This document shows, in pieces, positions 1 to 9,652 of a DNA stretch of 64,000 nt (position 1 is its first letter; each line of letters starts with the position of its first letter). Under the pieces are notes generated by a model, which had not been told where the DNA came from, did not search any database, and saw nothing but the letters and a program-made list of their open reading frames with translations. The stretch is from the NCBI GenBank assembly GCA_963662175.1, contig OY759217.1, forward strand, positions 45,298,108-45,362,107, read 5' to 3'. The position numbers were made by a program, and so were the translations under genes. This DNA comes from Aradus depressus. Its lineage: Eukaryota; Arthropoda; Insecta; Hemiptera; Aradidae.

Positions 1-77
1 ATATTAGATTATAATAAAAAAAATTACCTCTTTTCATTAAAATATTCATTAAAAAAATGTTCCGTAGTGTACATCAC

Positions 78-178
78 AATATATCTTTAGTGGAATAGAC
101 AATATTTCAAAAATAAGTTTGTTCTATTTATTTATTACAAGTTTCCACAATATGTCCGCGTTTCTCAACTTAGAAGTT
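78..178 (+). repeat. Dispersed repeat, second copy at 59.46-59.55 kb
   Basis: This stretch, which contains GTGGAATAGACAATATTTC and ACAATATGTCCGCG, is repeated almost base for base at about 59456-59551, where it forms one arm and flank of a large inverted repeat. It is therefore a mobile or duplicated sequence. The family is not identified. Confidence 0.75.
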
Positions 179-440
179 GTACATAACTTCCCATATACTT
201 CGTATAGCTGAGGAAGTAAAAAAATCTCACATATTTTGTTATTTTGTGCTAGCCGGCTTTCGAGGTTGCCCACATCATCAGGCTCTTTGATAAAACATTT
301 TTTTAAATATATAACAATATGAATTAAAAAATACTGTGTAATAATTAAATGACTACTCAAAAATTAACAGTTTCAAATTTCATGGATGATGTATGCATCT
401 TATTCCTGTATCTTATCTGAGTCACAACGGAAACTGTAAT
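179..440 (-). repeat. Mosaic: Family F head plus hammerhead-motif repeat
   Basis: Positions 179-215 carry the Family F terminal hairpin (ACTTCCCATATACTTCGTAT...GAGGAAGT) read in reverse. Positions 245-440 match the MITE at 44.02-44.29 kb (shared AGCCGGCTTTCGAGGTT, CATCATCAGGC and TCTGAGTCACAAC). The minus strand holds a hammerhead-like core at 247-283. Confidence 0.6.
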
Positions 441-710
441 ATTAATAATTAAAATAACTCGCCAAGATGGGAGCTGCGTAGGTAACAATATAAATGTTTC
501 AACATTAGTTATAATTAATTACTTACTGCGTACAAATTGTAGGATTTGATGTTATTAAATGGTTCCAAAACACTGCCACATACCTTTAAACAAATTTAAA
601 AAAATTAGTTTGAAAATAGCAAGAATATAAGTACGCTAAAATAATAAAGAATTTGCTCCATTATTATTATTATTTATTTAATGCTTTAAGATATTAGAAA
701 GATAGGAGCT
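441..710. other. AT-rich sequence, nothing recognised
   Basis: AT-rich with short homopolymers. No repeat family, RNA or coding signal was recognised. Confidence 0.5.
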
Positions 711-1428
711 TCACCGAGATGGACGGACAGAAATGATATAGAGATGACAGAAGTGGACAGACAGATTTGGCAGAGATGGACAGGTAGGAATGACTGAGGT
801 GAACAGATAGCTATGACAGAGTGGACTGATAGAGTCATAGACAGAGACATGTGACACGAGTTGACAGAGATGGACTGGTAGAAATGACGGAGGTGAACAG
901 ATAGCTATGACAGAGTGGACAGATAGAGTCATAGACAGAGGACATGTGACACGAGTTGACAGAGATGGACTGGTAGAAATGACGGAGGTGAACAGATAGA
1001 TATGACAGAGTGGACAGATAGAGTCATAGACAGAGACATGTGACACGAGTTGACAGAGATGGACTGGTAGAAATGACGGAGGTGAACAGATAGATATGAC
1101 AGAGTGGACAGATAGAGTCATATATAGAGACATGTGACACGAGTTGACAGAGATGGACTGGTAGAAATGACGGAGGTGAACAGATAGATATGACAGAGTG
1201 GACAGATAGAGTTCATAGACAGACAGATATGTGACAGAGTTACAGAGATGGACAGACAGAAATGACATAGAGATGACAGAAGTGGACAGGCAGATTTGGC
1301 AGAGATGGACAGGTAGGTATGACGGAGGTGAACAGATAGATATGACGAGAGTGGACAAAAGAGTTCATAGACAGACAGATATGTGACAGAGTTACCAAGA
1401 TGGACAGAAAGAAATGAGACAGAGATGA
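711..1428. repeat. Minisatellite, about 94-bp unit
   Basis: The motif TTGACAGAGATGGACTGG begins at about 861, 956, 1050 and 1144, giving a period of 94-95 bp; diverged units flank these on both sides. Each unit is itself built from 12-15-bp pieces like GACAGAGATGGACAG. The open frames on the minus strand here, rich in SVHLC-type repeats, are translations of the array and not genes. Confidence 0.9.
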
Positions 1429-1435
1429 AATGCAA

Positions 1436-2165
1436 AAAGAAATAGTTGCCTTAAGCCAAATTTTCATTGTTAAATTTTTTTTTTTTTGGGGGAGGGGGGG
1501 GTGAAGAGGGATTGTAATATCCGTTTTTTTTCTTCTAGCGAGGGGCGATAAAACATAACTCACTCCGTAAAGCCCACACTTAAGCTTCATCGCTATCTTC
1601 AAGCAGATGAAATCACAAAAATACCGACAGATATTAGGAGAGAGAGCAGACAAGGCTGCCAATCTCTCTGTTTGAGAGTGTACAATTGTTAAAACAGCTC
1701 CTCTCTAAATGGAGCCATTACGTTGTGGAGCGTGGAGGTTGTGCTCAGGATTGGCTTTGGATGAAATTACTTTTGTTTTTCTCTGGGCCAGCTAGAAGTG
1801 AGGGACGGTAGGAAGTCTAACAAGGACTTGGTCACGTATCTGAGGACCAGCTTGTTATATTGGCCATATTAGGAGCGACTCTAGACACAGTAATCCACCC
1901 GTCCTGGTCTGCACTACGGACCAATTACCGGGGTCCCTCCATCCATCGACAACAGGTCTCTTATCATATCTGAACACCTTTCAGATCACTGTTATTTCTG
2001 AACTCGTGTACCCTCCCAAAGGCCAACTTTTTTTTATACATTTTTTTCAACAGGTGAATAATGGGGGGCTGCTAAGCTTGCGGCTCTCTATTATAGTTTA
2101 GACTTCAGAACGTGTAAGCAGGCCCAGATATTTTACTTCGCCAGCAACACGTAGTATAGGGGATG
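1436..2165. other. Unassigned spacer between two pieces of the 94-bp minisatellite
   Basis: Contains a T/G-rich tract near 1470-1505 and a GC-richer part at 1720-2030 with no frame or family I recognise. Because minisatellite-like sequence resumes at 2166, this block may be an insertion into the array. Confidence 0.4.
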
Positions 2166-2226
2166 GCTGGGTTGGCAGAGATGGTCAGACAGAAATGACA
2201 TAGACAGAGACGACAGAAGTGGACAG
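2166..2226. repeat. Detached fragment of the 94-bp minisatellite
   Basis: GGCAGAGATGG, CAGACAGAAATGACATAG and GACAGAAGTGGACAG repeat the phrases of the 711-1428 array, 740 bp away. Confidence 0.75.
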
Positions 2227-2228
2227 AG

Positions 2229-2948
2229 TCTTCGAAGATGAGTTTTCACCAGAATTTAATGTTTTCTGACCCCTAGATATAGAAATTAAAAAAAAAAAAA
2301 ACGTGTCAATGGACACGATAACTCCATATAGAATAATTGTACCAATGTTGATTTTTTTCGGTATTTTTTTCCAGAGGGCCTTTTTTTTTTTTTTTTTTTT
2401 TTTGACAATACATCGAGACACGTCCCTTCTTCTGTTCATTCACTATGAACCCCGAAATATGTCAAAAAGTGGTTCATAGTGACCGGAAAAAGGAACGTGG
2501 AAGTGTCCCAAAATATTGTCAAAAAACATAAGACAGCTCTAGAAAAAAAAAAAAAAAAAATCAACATAGTAAAATCTCAGAGAAACACATTGTTATGTAT
2601 CAAGACGAAATTTTATATGTGTATCCACAACATCATAAGAACAACACATATTGATGCTCAACCATACATCGTAAACAACGAAATAATATATTGACAAAAT
2701 GTTATATAATCCACAACCCAAAAAGAGTGATATATTTAATTTTTCAAAAAAATTGACCGACGGGGAGTAGAGAATTAGAGGAGGAAGGCCCTACACAAAA
2801 ACTCTAATAACTGTCGATGTAACGAATATATCGACATGAAATTTAGTATATTGGTTCAGAAGTCTCTGAGTAAGACACATATTGATTTTCAATCAAATTG
2901 GTAAATTTATTTCAGAGGAAGAGCGAAAACATAGTTGACTAATTCACA
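2229..2948 (+). repeat. Family F copy, interrupted by a foldback
   Basis: Contains the Family F phrases ACACGATAACTCC, AACTCTAATAACTG, CGATGTAACGAATATATCG and AGAGCGAAAACATAG in the usual order. The head hairpin is missing, and the middle is occupied by the inverted repeat at 2338-2578. Confidence 0.75.
2338..2578. repeat. Foldback with T-rich and A-rich arms
   Basis: The left half (CCAATGTTGATTTTTTT ... TTGACAATAC ... CACTATGAACC) reappears reverse-complemented in the right half (GGTTCATAGTGACC ... ATATTGTCAAAAAA ... AAATCAACATAG). The arms are about 110 bp with many mismatches and unequal poly-T/poly-A lengths. Confidence 0.6.
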
Positions 2949-3162
2949 CTGAGAGTCTAAGTGAACAATTTGAAAAGTAAAGAAAAAACGTGTTTAAAAA
3001 AATATTGTCTATTTCACAAAATATATATAATATGGTAGTAATACCGAATGTACTCCCATATTTATATTACATATATTTTGAAAAATAGACAATATATTTT
3101 TTTTTTTTAACATACGTTATTTCATTACTTTTTATTAACTGTTTCACAATATCTCTGCAAAA

Positions 3163-3400
3163 AATGCTAATCATGAAGAATTTGAAGTTTTCATCGGAAT
3201 TCCATATAGTTTGCCCCTTAAATCTAAAAATGGAAACTGAATGTCATGTATATGTGTGTATGTGGATACGATAACTCTCTATAGAATGAATGTATCGATA
3301 CAATATTTTATATGTATATCCAGATGTACATAAGGATGGCACATATTGATTTTCGGATCAAATCGGCCAAAAGAAAAAGGAGTGTTCAGACTGTTTATCA
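3163..3400 (+). repeat. Family F fragment (5' part)
   Basis: Shows GAAGTTTTCATCGGAATTCC, then GGATACGATAACTCTC, ATAGAATGAATGTATCG and TTGATTTTCGGATCAAATCG, the usual order of the Family F 5' half. The head hairpin is lost. Confidence 0.65.
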
Positions 3401-3718
3401 GTATAACATTTGGATATGAGTCTATATCTAATCATGTGATAGAACAAAGAACGGTTATCTCAAATAAAACGCAGGCGCAATTTCGTTGTGAGTTTTTGAG
3501 GCCAACTCTCTCTCGCTAGCTGTACGTGTAGGAAAGTACGTGTGGCTATGTGGAAACTGACCTAACTTCACATTTTGGAGTGAGTACCAAATCGTGAGTA
3601 CCAAATTCAATTTCGCCGTTCCCCCTGGCCTCCTGCGGGATCCCATCATGGCTGTTCTGGGACTCATGGTCCTTGTCCTTGTTAAGTCCTGGCTTAGTAA
3701 ACTGGGGATGTAGAATCA
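3401..3718. other. No feature recognised
   Basis: Single-copy-looking sequence with a moderately GC-rich patch at 3595-3680; no gene or repeat signal supported. Confidence 0.4.
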
Positions 3719-4241
3719 TCATATATATAAAGCTGAAAATGTCTGTGCGTTGTACCGCTATAACTCACGAACGGCTTGATGGATTTGATTAATTTTTTTT
3801 AAATTTGTTCGTCATCGCCTGTGGAAGGTTGTAGGCGTATTAGTACCTCAATATCTGGTCCACTCCAGCATCCACCCACGCTATCTTTGTAACTCAAAAA
3901 CCACTGCAATGATTAATGAGGAATCTTTTTGAATAGATAAGTTTTATCTACCGGAAGGTTAAGGTCTATTTTTTAATCAACCCCTGGTCCATCCCAGCAT
4001 CCACTCACGCAATCTTTGTAACTCGAAAACCATTGCAACGATTAATGAGAAATCTTTTTGAATAAATTAGTTTTAGCTCCAAAGCTAGCGTTACTACAGT
4101 TGAAGGACTATAAGCTTTATTCCGTATGAATAATTGAAAATTATAACATCATGAATGTACTGTCGAGGAACTGAATAGCCTTATAGGAGATATTGGGATA
4201 AAAGTCAAAGTTCCCCGGGCAACGCCGGGTATTACTGCTAG
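3719..4241 (+). mobile_element. Non-autonomous Helitron, copy 1
   Basis: Begins with TC (TCATATATATAAAGCTGA) after an A and ends CTAG before a T, the A|T target expected for Helitrons. Just inside the 3' end is a hairpin, CCCGGGCAACGCCGGG, followed by TATTACTGCTAG. Two other copies (22.6 and 61.7 kb) share both ends and have nearly the same length (523-524 bp). Internally, an approximately 85-bp block starting AGCATCCACCCACGC is repeated 129 bp downstream. No Rep/helicase coding is present, so it would move only with enzymes supplied from elsewhere. Confidence 0.88.
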
Positions 4242-4635
4242 TCTATTATGAAAGGAAAAATGGTAGATACCAGATCAACAATGAATACATGAAATTAGCT
4301 AAGATCAGTCAGTTCGTAACAATACTACGAGTATAATAGAAAATTGACAAGTGTGTAATTGAACGACGGTTACATCAAATGTAATAAACGTGCTGTGTTG
4401 GCTAAGGTCCGTCAATATTGACCAATGTTCCCGAATATCACCCAAATCCCCGCTTGGACAATAACACAATAAACACATACCTCAACCTCCTCTCCTCCAT
4501 AAAGCACTTTTCACATTCCTTCCTCAGTCAGCTCCGTCGGTTATTGACAAATTCTTCTCCAGATCACTGCCCACCCAGGACATTTTTTTAATGCGCCTAG
4601 ATGTACACGTCACTTCCATAGTCACATTAAGAAAA
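4242..4635. other. No feature recognised
   Basis: Spacer between the Helitron and a MITE; no coding or repeat assignment supported. Confidence 0.4.
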
Positions 4636-4874
4636 GGTGGCCCATAATAGGACTTTCTTATACAAACACTTTGCACAGATCACTCTTCCCCCTCTCAAAT
4701 TCATTTCATATCGGCTACATTAAAGTAATGTGTAGGCGTCTGCCGTTGTCCTATTCTGAGAGCGACTTTCTTATACTCAGTAATGTCAGTATGAAATGAT
4801 TTTGAGAGCTAAGAAAGGCCGCGAGAGTGAACTGTATTAAAATGTTTGGCATAAGAAAGTCCTGTTATGGTCAC
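4636..4874. mobile_element. MITE with about 45-bp inverted ends (AGGACTTTCTTATAC family)
   Basis: The left end GTGGCCCATAATAGGACTTT pairs with the right end AAAGTCCTGTTATGGTCAC, and the pairing continues imperfectly into CAAACACTTT...GATCACTC against GAGAGTGAACTG...ATGTTTG. Related elements sit at 12.44-13.29, 17.93-18.12 and 30.27-30.51 kb. No coding capacity. Confidence 0.8.
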
Positions 4875-4945
4875 ATTATATATTTTATTTTTATTTATTT
4901 TTTATCATTATCAGCTAAAAACTATCAATAATGAAAGTATATTTT

Positions 4946-5236
4946 GAGAGCGCCGCTAGCTCAGTGGTATGCGTGCTTGCTTACTGAACTCAAGATCGCG
5001 GGTTCGAAACCCAGCCGAGGCCCTTAGTTTGTTTTATCTGGGAGGTAAAATAAACTTAAGCACGCCGTCCTTCAGATGGGACGTTAAGCGATTGCTCCTA
5101 GCATGTACGATATCGAGTAGACAAAATTTAGGACTCCCAGAGTAGAGTCGGGCACATATTCACCAGAAGGATGAAATAGCGCTTTGGTAGTGAGCGATAT
5201 GACCTTGTAGTTAAAGCCCGGGCATGAGTCAAAATA
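4946..5236 (+). mobile_element. SINE-A copy 1 (tRNA-derived)
   Basis: The head carries an A-box-like CTAGCTCAGTGGTATGCG and a B-box GGTTCGAAACCC, as in an internal RNA polymerase III promoter. The body has the standard ACTTAAGCACGCCGTCCTTC, CGCTTTGGTAGTGAGCGATA and TTAAAGCCCGGGCATGAGTC. A central part is deleted. It lies tail to tail with copy 2. Confidence 0.9.
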
Positions 5237-5246
5237 ATTAATTGAC

Positions 5247-5592
5247 TGGTTAGGTTTGGTTTTATGACTCATGCCCGGGCTTTAACAACGAGGTCATATC
5301 GCCTACTACCAAAGCGCTCTCTCGTCATTCTGGTGGACATGAGCCCGACTCTACTGTGGGAGTCCTAAATTTTGCCTACCCTCAATTTTTATTCACCTAG
5401 GGTAGGGGTCTTTAACGAGTACCTGACATCGTACAGGCTCGGGACCATCGGTTAACGTCCCATCCGAAGGACGGCGTGCTTAAGTTTATTTTACCTCCCA
5501 GATAAAATAAGCTAAGGGCCTCGGTCGGGTTACGAACCCACGTTCTTTAGCTCAGAAGTCGAGCACGCATACCACTGATCTACCGGCGCCCT
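5247..5592 (-). mobile_element. SINE-A copy 2, full length, inverted to copy 1
   Basis: Complete from GGGCGCCGG head to tail on the minus strand. The tail reads CATAAAACCAAACCTAACC, so it is of the CCTAA-tailed type. Only about 10 bp separate it from copy 1. Flanks of the pair, GAAAGTATATTTT (4933-4945) and GAAAATATATTTT (5598-5610), differ at one base, suggesting the pair inserted as one unit. Confidence 0.9.
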
Positions 5593-5654
5593 TGACTGAA
5601 AATATATTTTAAAATTCGTTGCCATTTGTTGTAGTTTTATTCAATAAATTTTTT

Positions 5655-5760
5655 AATTGTTTATCAGATTGCCTGATCATGAGGGAAACCTCGAAAGCCA
5701 GCTAGCTACGACTACTAATAAAGTTCTGTGAGAGGTCAGACTATATTTTATTTGACAACC
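5655..5760 (+). repeat. Partial copy of the 44-kb MITE with hammerhead-like core
   Basis: GAGGGAAACCTCGAAAGCC, GCTAGCTACG and GTGAGAGGTCAGACTA match the 44.02-44.29 kb element in reverse orientation. The core reads CTGATCATGAGG, one base off CTGATGATGAGG. Confidence 0.65.
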
Positions 5761-5767
5761 TGTGAAA

Positions 5768-6031
5768 TAGGTTAGGTTAGGTTTTATGACTCATGCCCGG
5801 GCTTTAACTACGAGGTCATATCGCCTACTACCAGAGCGCTCTCTCGTCATTCTGGTGAACATGAGCACAAAAAAAACGGTGTCCTAAATTTTGCCTACCC
5901 TAAATTTTTATTCACCAAGACAGGGGTCTTTAACGAGTACCTGACATTGTACAGGCTCGGGACCATCGCTTAACATCCTATCCGAAGGACGGCCTGCTTA
6001 AGTTTATTTTACCTCCCAGAGACCTCCCAGT
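5768..6031 (-). mobile_element. SINE-A copy 3, head-truncated, telomere-like tail
   Basis: On the plus strand it begins GGTTAGGTTAGGTTTTATGACTC: reading outward on the minus strand, the SINE ends in CCTAACCTAACC. The tRNA-like head is missing, and the body ends in a duplicated ACCTCCCAG. Confidence 0.88.
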
Positions 6032-6417
6032 GTTACATTATAATCATAGCTTTGAACTATTTTCTACAGAAATGAATTTTACTTTCTTTGGATTGCTATA
6101 ACTTTGTTCGTATTGACTCTACCTCAAATCTGAGGGCATTTTAAATTTAACGAGGGATCATTTTGTTAACAACCAATTTTTCCGTAAAATGGGTTTCCAC
6201 ATGTAATTTTAAGATGGTTCTCGGCAAATATCTTCCAAACCGTGCAACCTTCAAAAAAATATATTGCAGATAAATTGTGTCTTTCAGTATTCTCTACAAC
6301 TTTTATCCGAAGAGGTCTTCGATTAAGTCGTAAATATATGCGGTATCTAGTAAATTGTACTTAGGTCCCGAAGTGAAGTGGTCTCAATTTTCAAAATATA
6401 AAAGTTCGTTTTATTTA
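6032..6417. other. No feature recognised
   Basis: AT-rich spacer; nothing supported. Confidence 0.4.
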
Positions 6418-6664
6418 TTTACTTCCTCAGCTATATGAAGTATAGGGAAAGTTATATAATTGGTCAGAAATTCGATGCAGGGTTTTCAACGGAATTTCAT
6501 GTTTAGGGGATCAGAGCGGATTCTCAACTCAAAAGAATTTATCGACACAATATTTAATGTAACGATTTAGGAGCACCAACAATTGATTGTTAGCGCAAAA
6601 ACTCGGTTTTTGATTAGTTTTTGTGGGGAAGTACACTGCCGGTAATTCGCCGTCGACTTTTTTC
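6418..6664 (+). repeat. Family F copy, both ends present, internally deleted
   Basis: Starts with the hairpin TACTTCCTCAGCTATATGAAG...AGGGAAAGTTAT and ends GGGGAAGTACACTGCCGG followed by TAATTCGCCGTCG. At about 247 bp it is much shorter than long copies, having lost most repeated modules, so it is a useful guide to the element's termini. Confidence 0.75.
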
Positions 6665-7873
6665 TTCATAAATTGACCCTTCTCTTGCTCCTATGGAACC
6701 GACAGAAAAATATTTAACCAGCCTCGACTGTCAAATATAGATAAACTAACAACACACCCTTGACAGTTTGCTATTTGTTAGACATCAGCACTTCCCAATA
6801 ACACCCAAAAGGGATGCACAAAAAAAGGGGAACTAATGTACCCCATGTTCAGCTGGGGTAAACTGGGGTAAACCGCAGGGTGCGATCAAGTGGCGGAGAT
6901 CAATTGGAGAGAAAACCGCAAATCAATGGCCGCCATCCTGTCAACATTCAACCGTCCTCAGTCTGCTCCCCTCTCGTCCCTCTTGTTTGCATTCTACTGC
7001 AACTGAACAGACCTTATCTAAATGCATTTTGTCAATTGCAACCTAGTTTTCAATTAGTTTAACTCTATTTTAACCTGTAATGTTTGTGCCAACATAATTT
7101 TTTGTGCCATACCTATATTATGACAATCATTTCTGAGTTACAACTCTCACAAATTTTACACACACACACAGACAGAAAGAAATATGAATGCATGAATAAC
7201 ATTATTGCTTATAAAGAATTATCTTACAACAAGGAGTTCGATACAGAATTATAAATACATAGATTCAATAACTGATAACAAAAAGAACGCAATACTTATA
7301 TTAATAAAAAGGTTAAATTAAAATAAAGCCACAGGTAACATTAGTTTTTTAAACAAATAAATTGTTTAAGCTTCTGTTCATCTGAAACTAACAGTAAGTT
7401 GGGCCTGTTGCTGAGAGACATCTATCGGAACATCTCCCAAATAGCTAGCCAGGTATTTGTCATTAGAGAATCATGGCATAGATGGGGCAGTCTATCAGAA
7501 GGGCCACGTCATCCCTCTCCCCCCAGAGAACACAACCCACAACTAATCTCAGGAGAGAACTCATGGTTTTCGTTTCTTATATAAATCCGTGTTTCCTTTT
7601 TCCCTGCTAACCGAAGCTGGACCAAGCACTCTTAGCTTGTTTATATGGCTATGAAGGCGGGTATGTGGTTCTATGATCCCCAGACTGCTGACATCAACAC
7701 CGCATCAACGTCTTTACTGATCAGCCAGTTCCGAAAACGTGTCGTTAGTCTGTTGCGATTCTCGGAGACAACGTCTACCATCCTGACTAGCCCACACGTC
7801 TTCCGCACCAATCCTAATAAGGTAGCCCCGAACACAGAAAGAAATATATAATATTGAGTGTGTGTGTCAAATA
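6665..7873. other. No gene recognised; some GC-richer sequence
   Basis: Contains a short CA run near 7160 and a GC-richer part at 7390-7830 that includes a TATATAAA-like element near 7578. Short open frames of 60-70 codons have no recognisable domain. A solo LTR or the edge of a gene cannot be excluded, but nothing specific supports either. Confidence 0.35.
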
Positions 7874-7960
7874 TTGAGTTTTTGGCCAAACGGTTAATCG
7901 GAGAGCGAAAATATAATTAATGAATTCATGCTGAGGAAGTACACTGATTCACCGACTACA
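7874..7960 (+). repeat. Family F 3'-end fragment
   Basis: GGAGAGCGAAAATATAATT, then GAGGAAGTACACTGATTCACCGACTA, matches the 3' terminal part of Family F. Confidence 0.65.
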
Positions 7961-8390
7961 TTTTTTATAAGCATTTGTGTATCACTAAAAGCAGATATAC
8001 ATTTTTTGGGGCGGAAGCTGCAGTCTAGGGGAGGGTGTAGGGAAAAATAAGATACACAATCCATCATTTCAAATGTGTCAATACTCTGAGAATGTATTGA
8101 ATGCATTAAGGTGTAAAGCGTGACGTGACCCGTCATGAACCTGGCGAATTTCATGACAATAGCTACTTCCTGAAGAGTGCAACCCAAGAGGCTTACCGTT
8201 CGATGAATAAATGAATGACAAATTTATCGAATAAAAGGTAGGGGTGAGTCCGTGGTTGAGTGTTACGTGCTCGAGGCCCAACCACAACATATCCAACTAA
8301 TGTAGCCCCTAATGTCTAGTAGACATGGCGCGACATGTAGCGTCTACATAACTCTACATGACGGAGCATACATGATTAACAATCAAGTAT
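7961..8390. other. No feature recognised
   Basis: No coding or repeat assignment supported between the Family F end and SINE-A copy 4. Confidence 0.35.
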
Positions 8391-8635
8391 ATTGGTAGCA
8401 TACTGGGCTCAAGTTTGCGGTTTCGAAACCCGGCCGAGCCTCATAAGTTTTCTATCTGGGAGGTGAGAACACCTTGAGTATGCCGTCCTTTGGATGGGAC
8501 GTTAAGCGATGGTCCAGAGACGTCAGACCCCTACCCTAGGTGAATAAACCTACGAAAGCAATATTTAAGATTCCCAGGAGCACTGGTAGTAGGCGATATG
8601 ACCTCGTAGTTAAAGCCCGGGCATGTGTCATAAAC
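8391..8635 (+). mobile_element. SINE-A copy 4, 5'-damaged
   Basis: B-box GGTTTCGAAACCCGG and the body to GCCCGGGCATGTGTCATAAACTAAC are present; the A-box region is truncated. Tail type is CTAAC without CCTAA units. Confidence 0.85.
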
Positions 8636-8644
8636 TAACTATAT

Positions 8645-8950
8645 TAATTGTATACGAAAGAGAATTGGAGCCTATTAGAAACCTTGCCGCCGTAAATGGC
8701 TACACAACTGAACTGGTGGACCATACACTGAAGACAAATACGGAGGAAACAAAAATACAAACTTTTAGTGTAGCCAGGGTGTAGCCACACTGGTGGGAAG
8801 GGCGGCAGGGGTGGCTCGTGTTCTACCGTACTTTCCCAGACTCTTAGAGAAATTATATCCAGGGTGTATTAAACTATTTGTAAAAATTGTAACTATTTTT
8901 ATCTTGGACAGACAGGTCGGAAGCTGAGGACTAAATTGGAAGGAACATCC
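8645..8950 (+). pseudogene. Penelope-like element remnant (RT C-terminal part and GIY-YIG nuclease)
   Basis: Translating from 8654 gives RELEPIRNLAAVNGYTTELV, typical of the segment after the reverse transcriptase core in Penelope-like retroelements. Further on, 8813-8860 gives VLPYFPRLLEKLYP, and 8887-8947 gives CKNCNYFYLGQTGRKLRTKL, matching the C..C...Y(I/L)GQTGR start of the GIY-YIG endonuclease. Stops and frame changes lie between these blocks, so it is dead. An intact element would encode RT plus this nuclease and prime at nicked chromosomal DNA. I am confident of the GIY-YIG match, less so of where the fragment ends. Confidence 0.8.
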
Positions 8951-9108
8951 AATACCACCAAACCATGGGACGGCTTGGCCACGTTATTGCAAAATATCCA
9001 GAAAATTAGAAGGATGGGTATACACATATGTTATAGTAAGATGTTGCGGGATGAGATTTCTCATAGAAATAAAAGATGTTGTCTTCCCACTGTTTTATTT
9101 TAGACCAG

Positions 9109-9143
9109 AACCGGCTTTCAACGCAACAGCGTCATCATCAGTG
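9109..9143 (-). ncRNA. Hammerhead-ribozyme-like core
   Basis: On the minus strand: CTGATGATGACGCTGTTGCG, then TTGAAAGCCGGTTC. CTGATGA and GAAA are the two conserved hammerhead core boxes; between them GACGC can pair with GCGTT (stem II), with one extra U after CTGATGA. It lies 160 bp beyond the Penelope-like fragment; such elements are known to carry hammerheads, but this motif is on the opposite strand. Activity is unproven. Confidence 0.4.
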
Positions 9144-9159
9144 GTTCACCCTACCACCA

Positions 9160-9652
9160 CAGCATAGGTGTCGTCCTTATGGGGGTTCACTGGATACACA
9201 TATAAAGTTTCGTGCCGAGTTATTGGGACTCATGCCCGGGCTTTATATACAAGGTCATATCGTCTACTACCAGAGCGCTCTTTCGTCGCTTTGGTGGCCA
9301 TGAGCCCGACTCCACTATGGATTTTGCTTAAACTAAATTTTTATTCACATAAGATCTTATAACGAGTATCTGCCATCGCACAGGCTCGGGATCTTTGCCC
9401 CATTCGAAGGACGGCGTTCTCATGGTTTCTCAGTTAAGAAGCATGCTACCTCTGAACTATTGGCGCCCTATTTCGTGTAGATTCATTTTAAAGGGAGTTA
9501 TTGTACAGACACTCTACAGACAAGTATTTTGTCTAACAATTCTATAATTCAGGGATCGGAAAACATGAAATTCCGGTGAAAAGTCAACGTCGAATTTCTT
9601 ACCGATTACATAACTTCCCCTATATTTTGTACAGCTGGGGAAGTAAAATGTA
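9160..9652 (-). repeat. Family F copy split by SINE-A
   Basis: The piece at 9160-9220 (ACTGGATACACATATAAAGT) and the piece at 9540-9652 (TCGGAAAACATGAAATTCC ... CATAACTTCCCCTATATTTT) belong in this order to one reversed Family F copy; SINE-A copy 5 lies between them. Confidence 0.65.
9226..9469 (-). mobile_element. SINE-A copy 5
   Basis: Reads GGGACTCATGCCCGGGCTTT ... ACCAGAGCGCTCTTTCGTCG ... GGCGCCC on the plus strand. Internal deletions remove part of the middle and blur the B-box. Confidence 0.82.

Noticed and set aside
711..1428. CRISPR-like array
   Set aside because: Repeats are contiguous without unique spacers, and the genome context is eukaryotic. The arrays at 26.5 and 52.4 kb are also plain tandem repeats.
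711..1662. Cysteine/serine-rich repetitive proteins on the minus strand (215, 140 and 105 codons)
   Set aside because: Frames read through the 94-bp minisatellite and shift between each other; no signal of a real gene.
4946..5020. Functional tRNA gene
   Set aside because: A and B boxes are present, but the same sequence occurs in 28 copies followed by one non-tRNA body, and the acceptor stem does not close. It is a SINE head. The same applies to the tRNA-Leu-like SINE-B.
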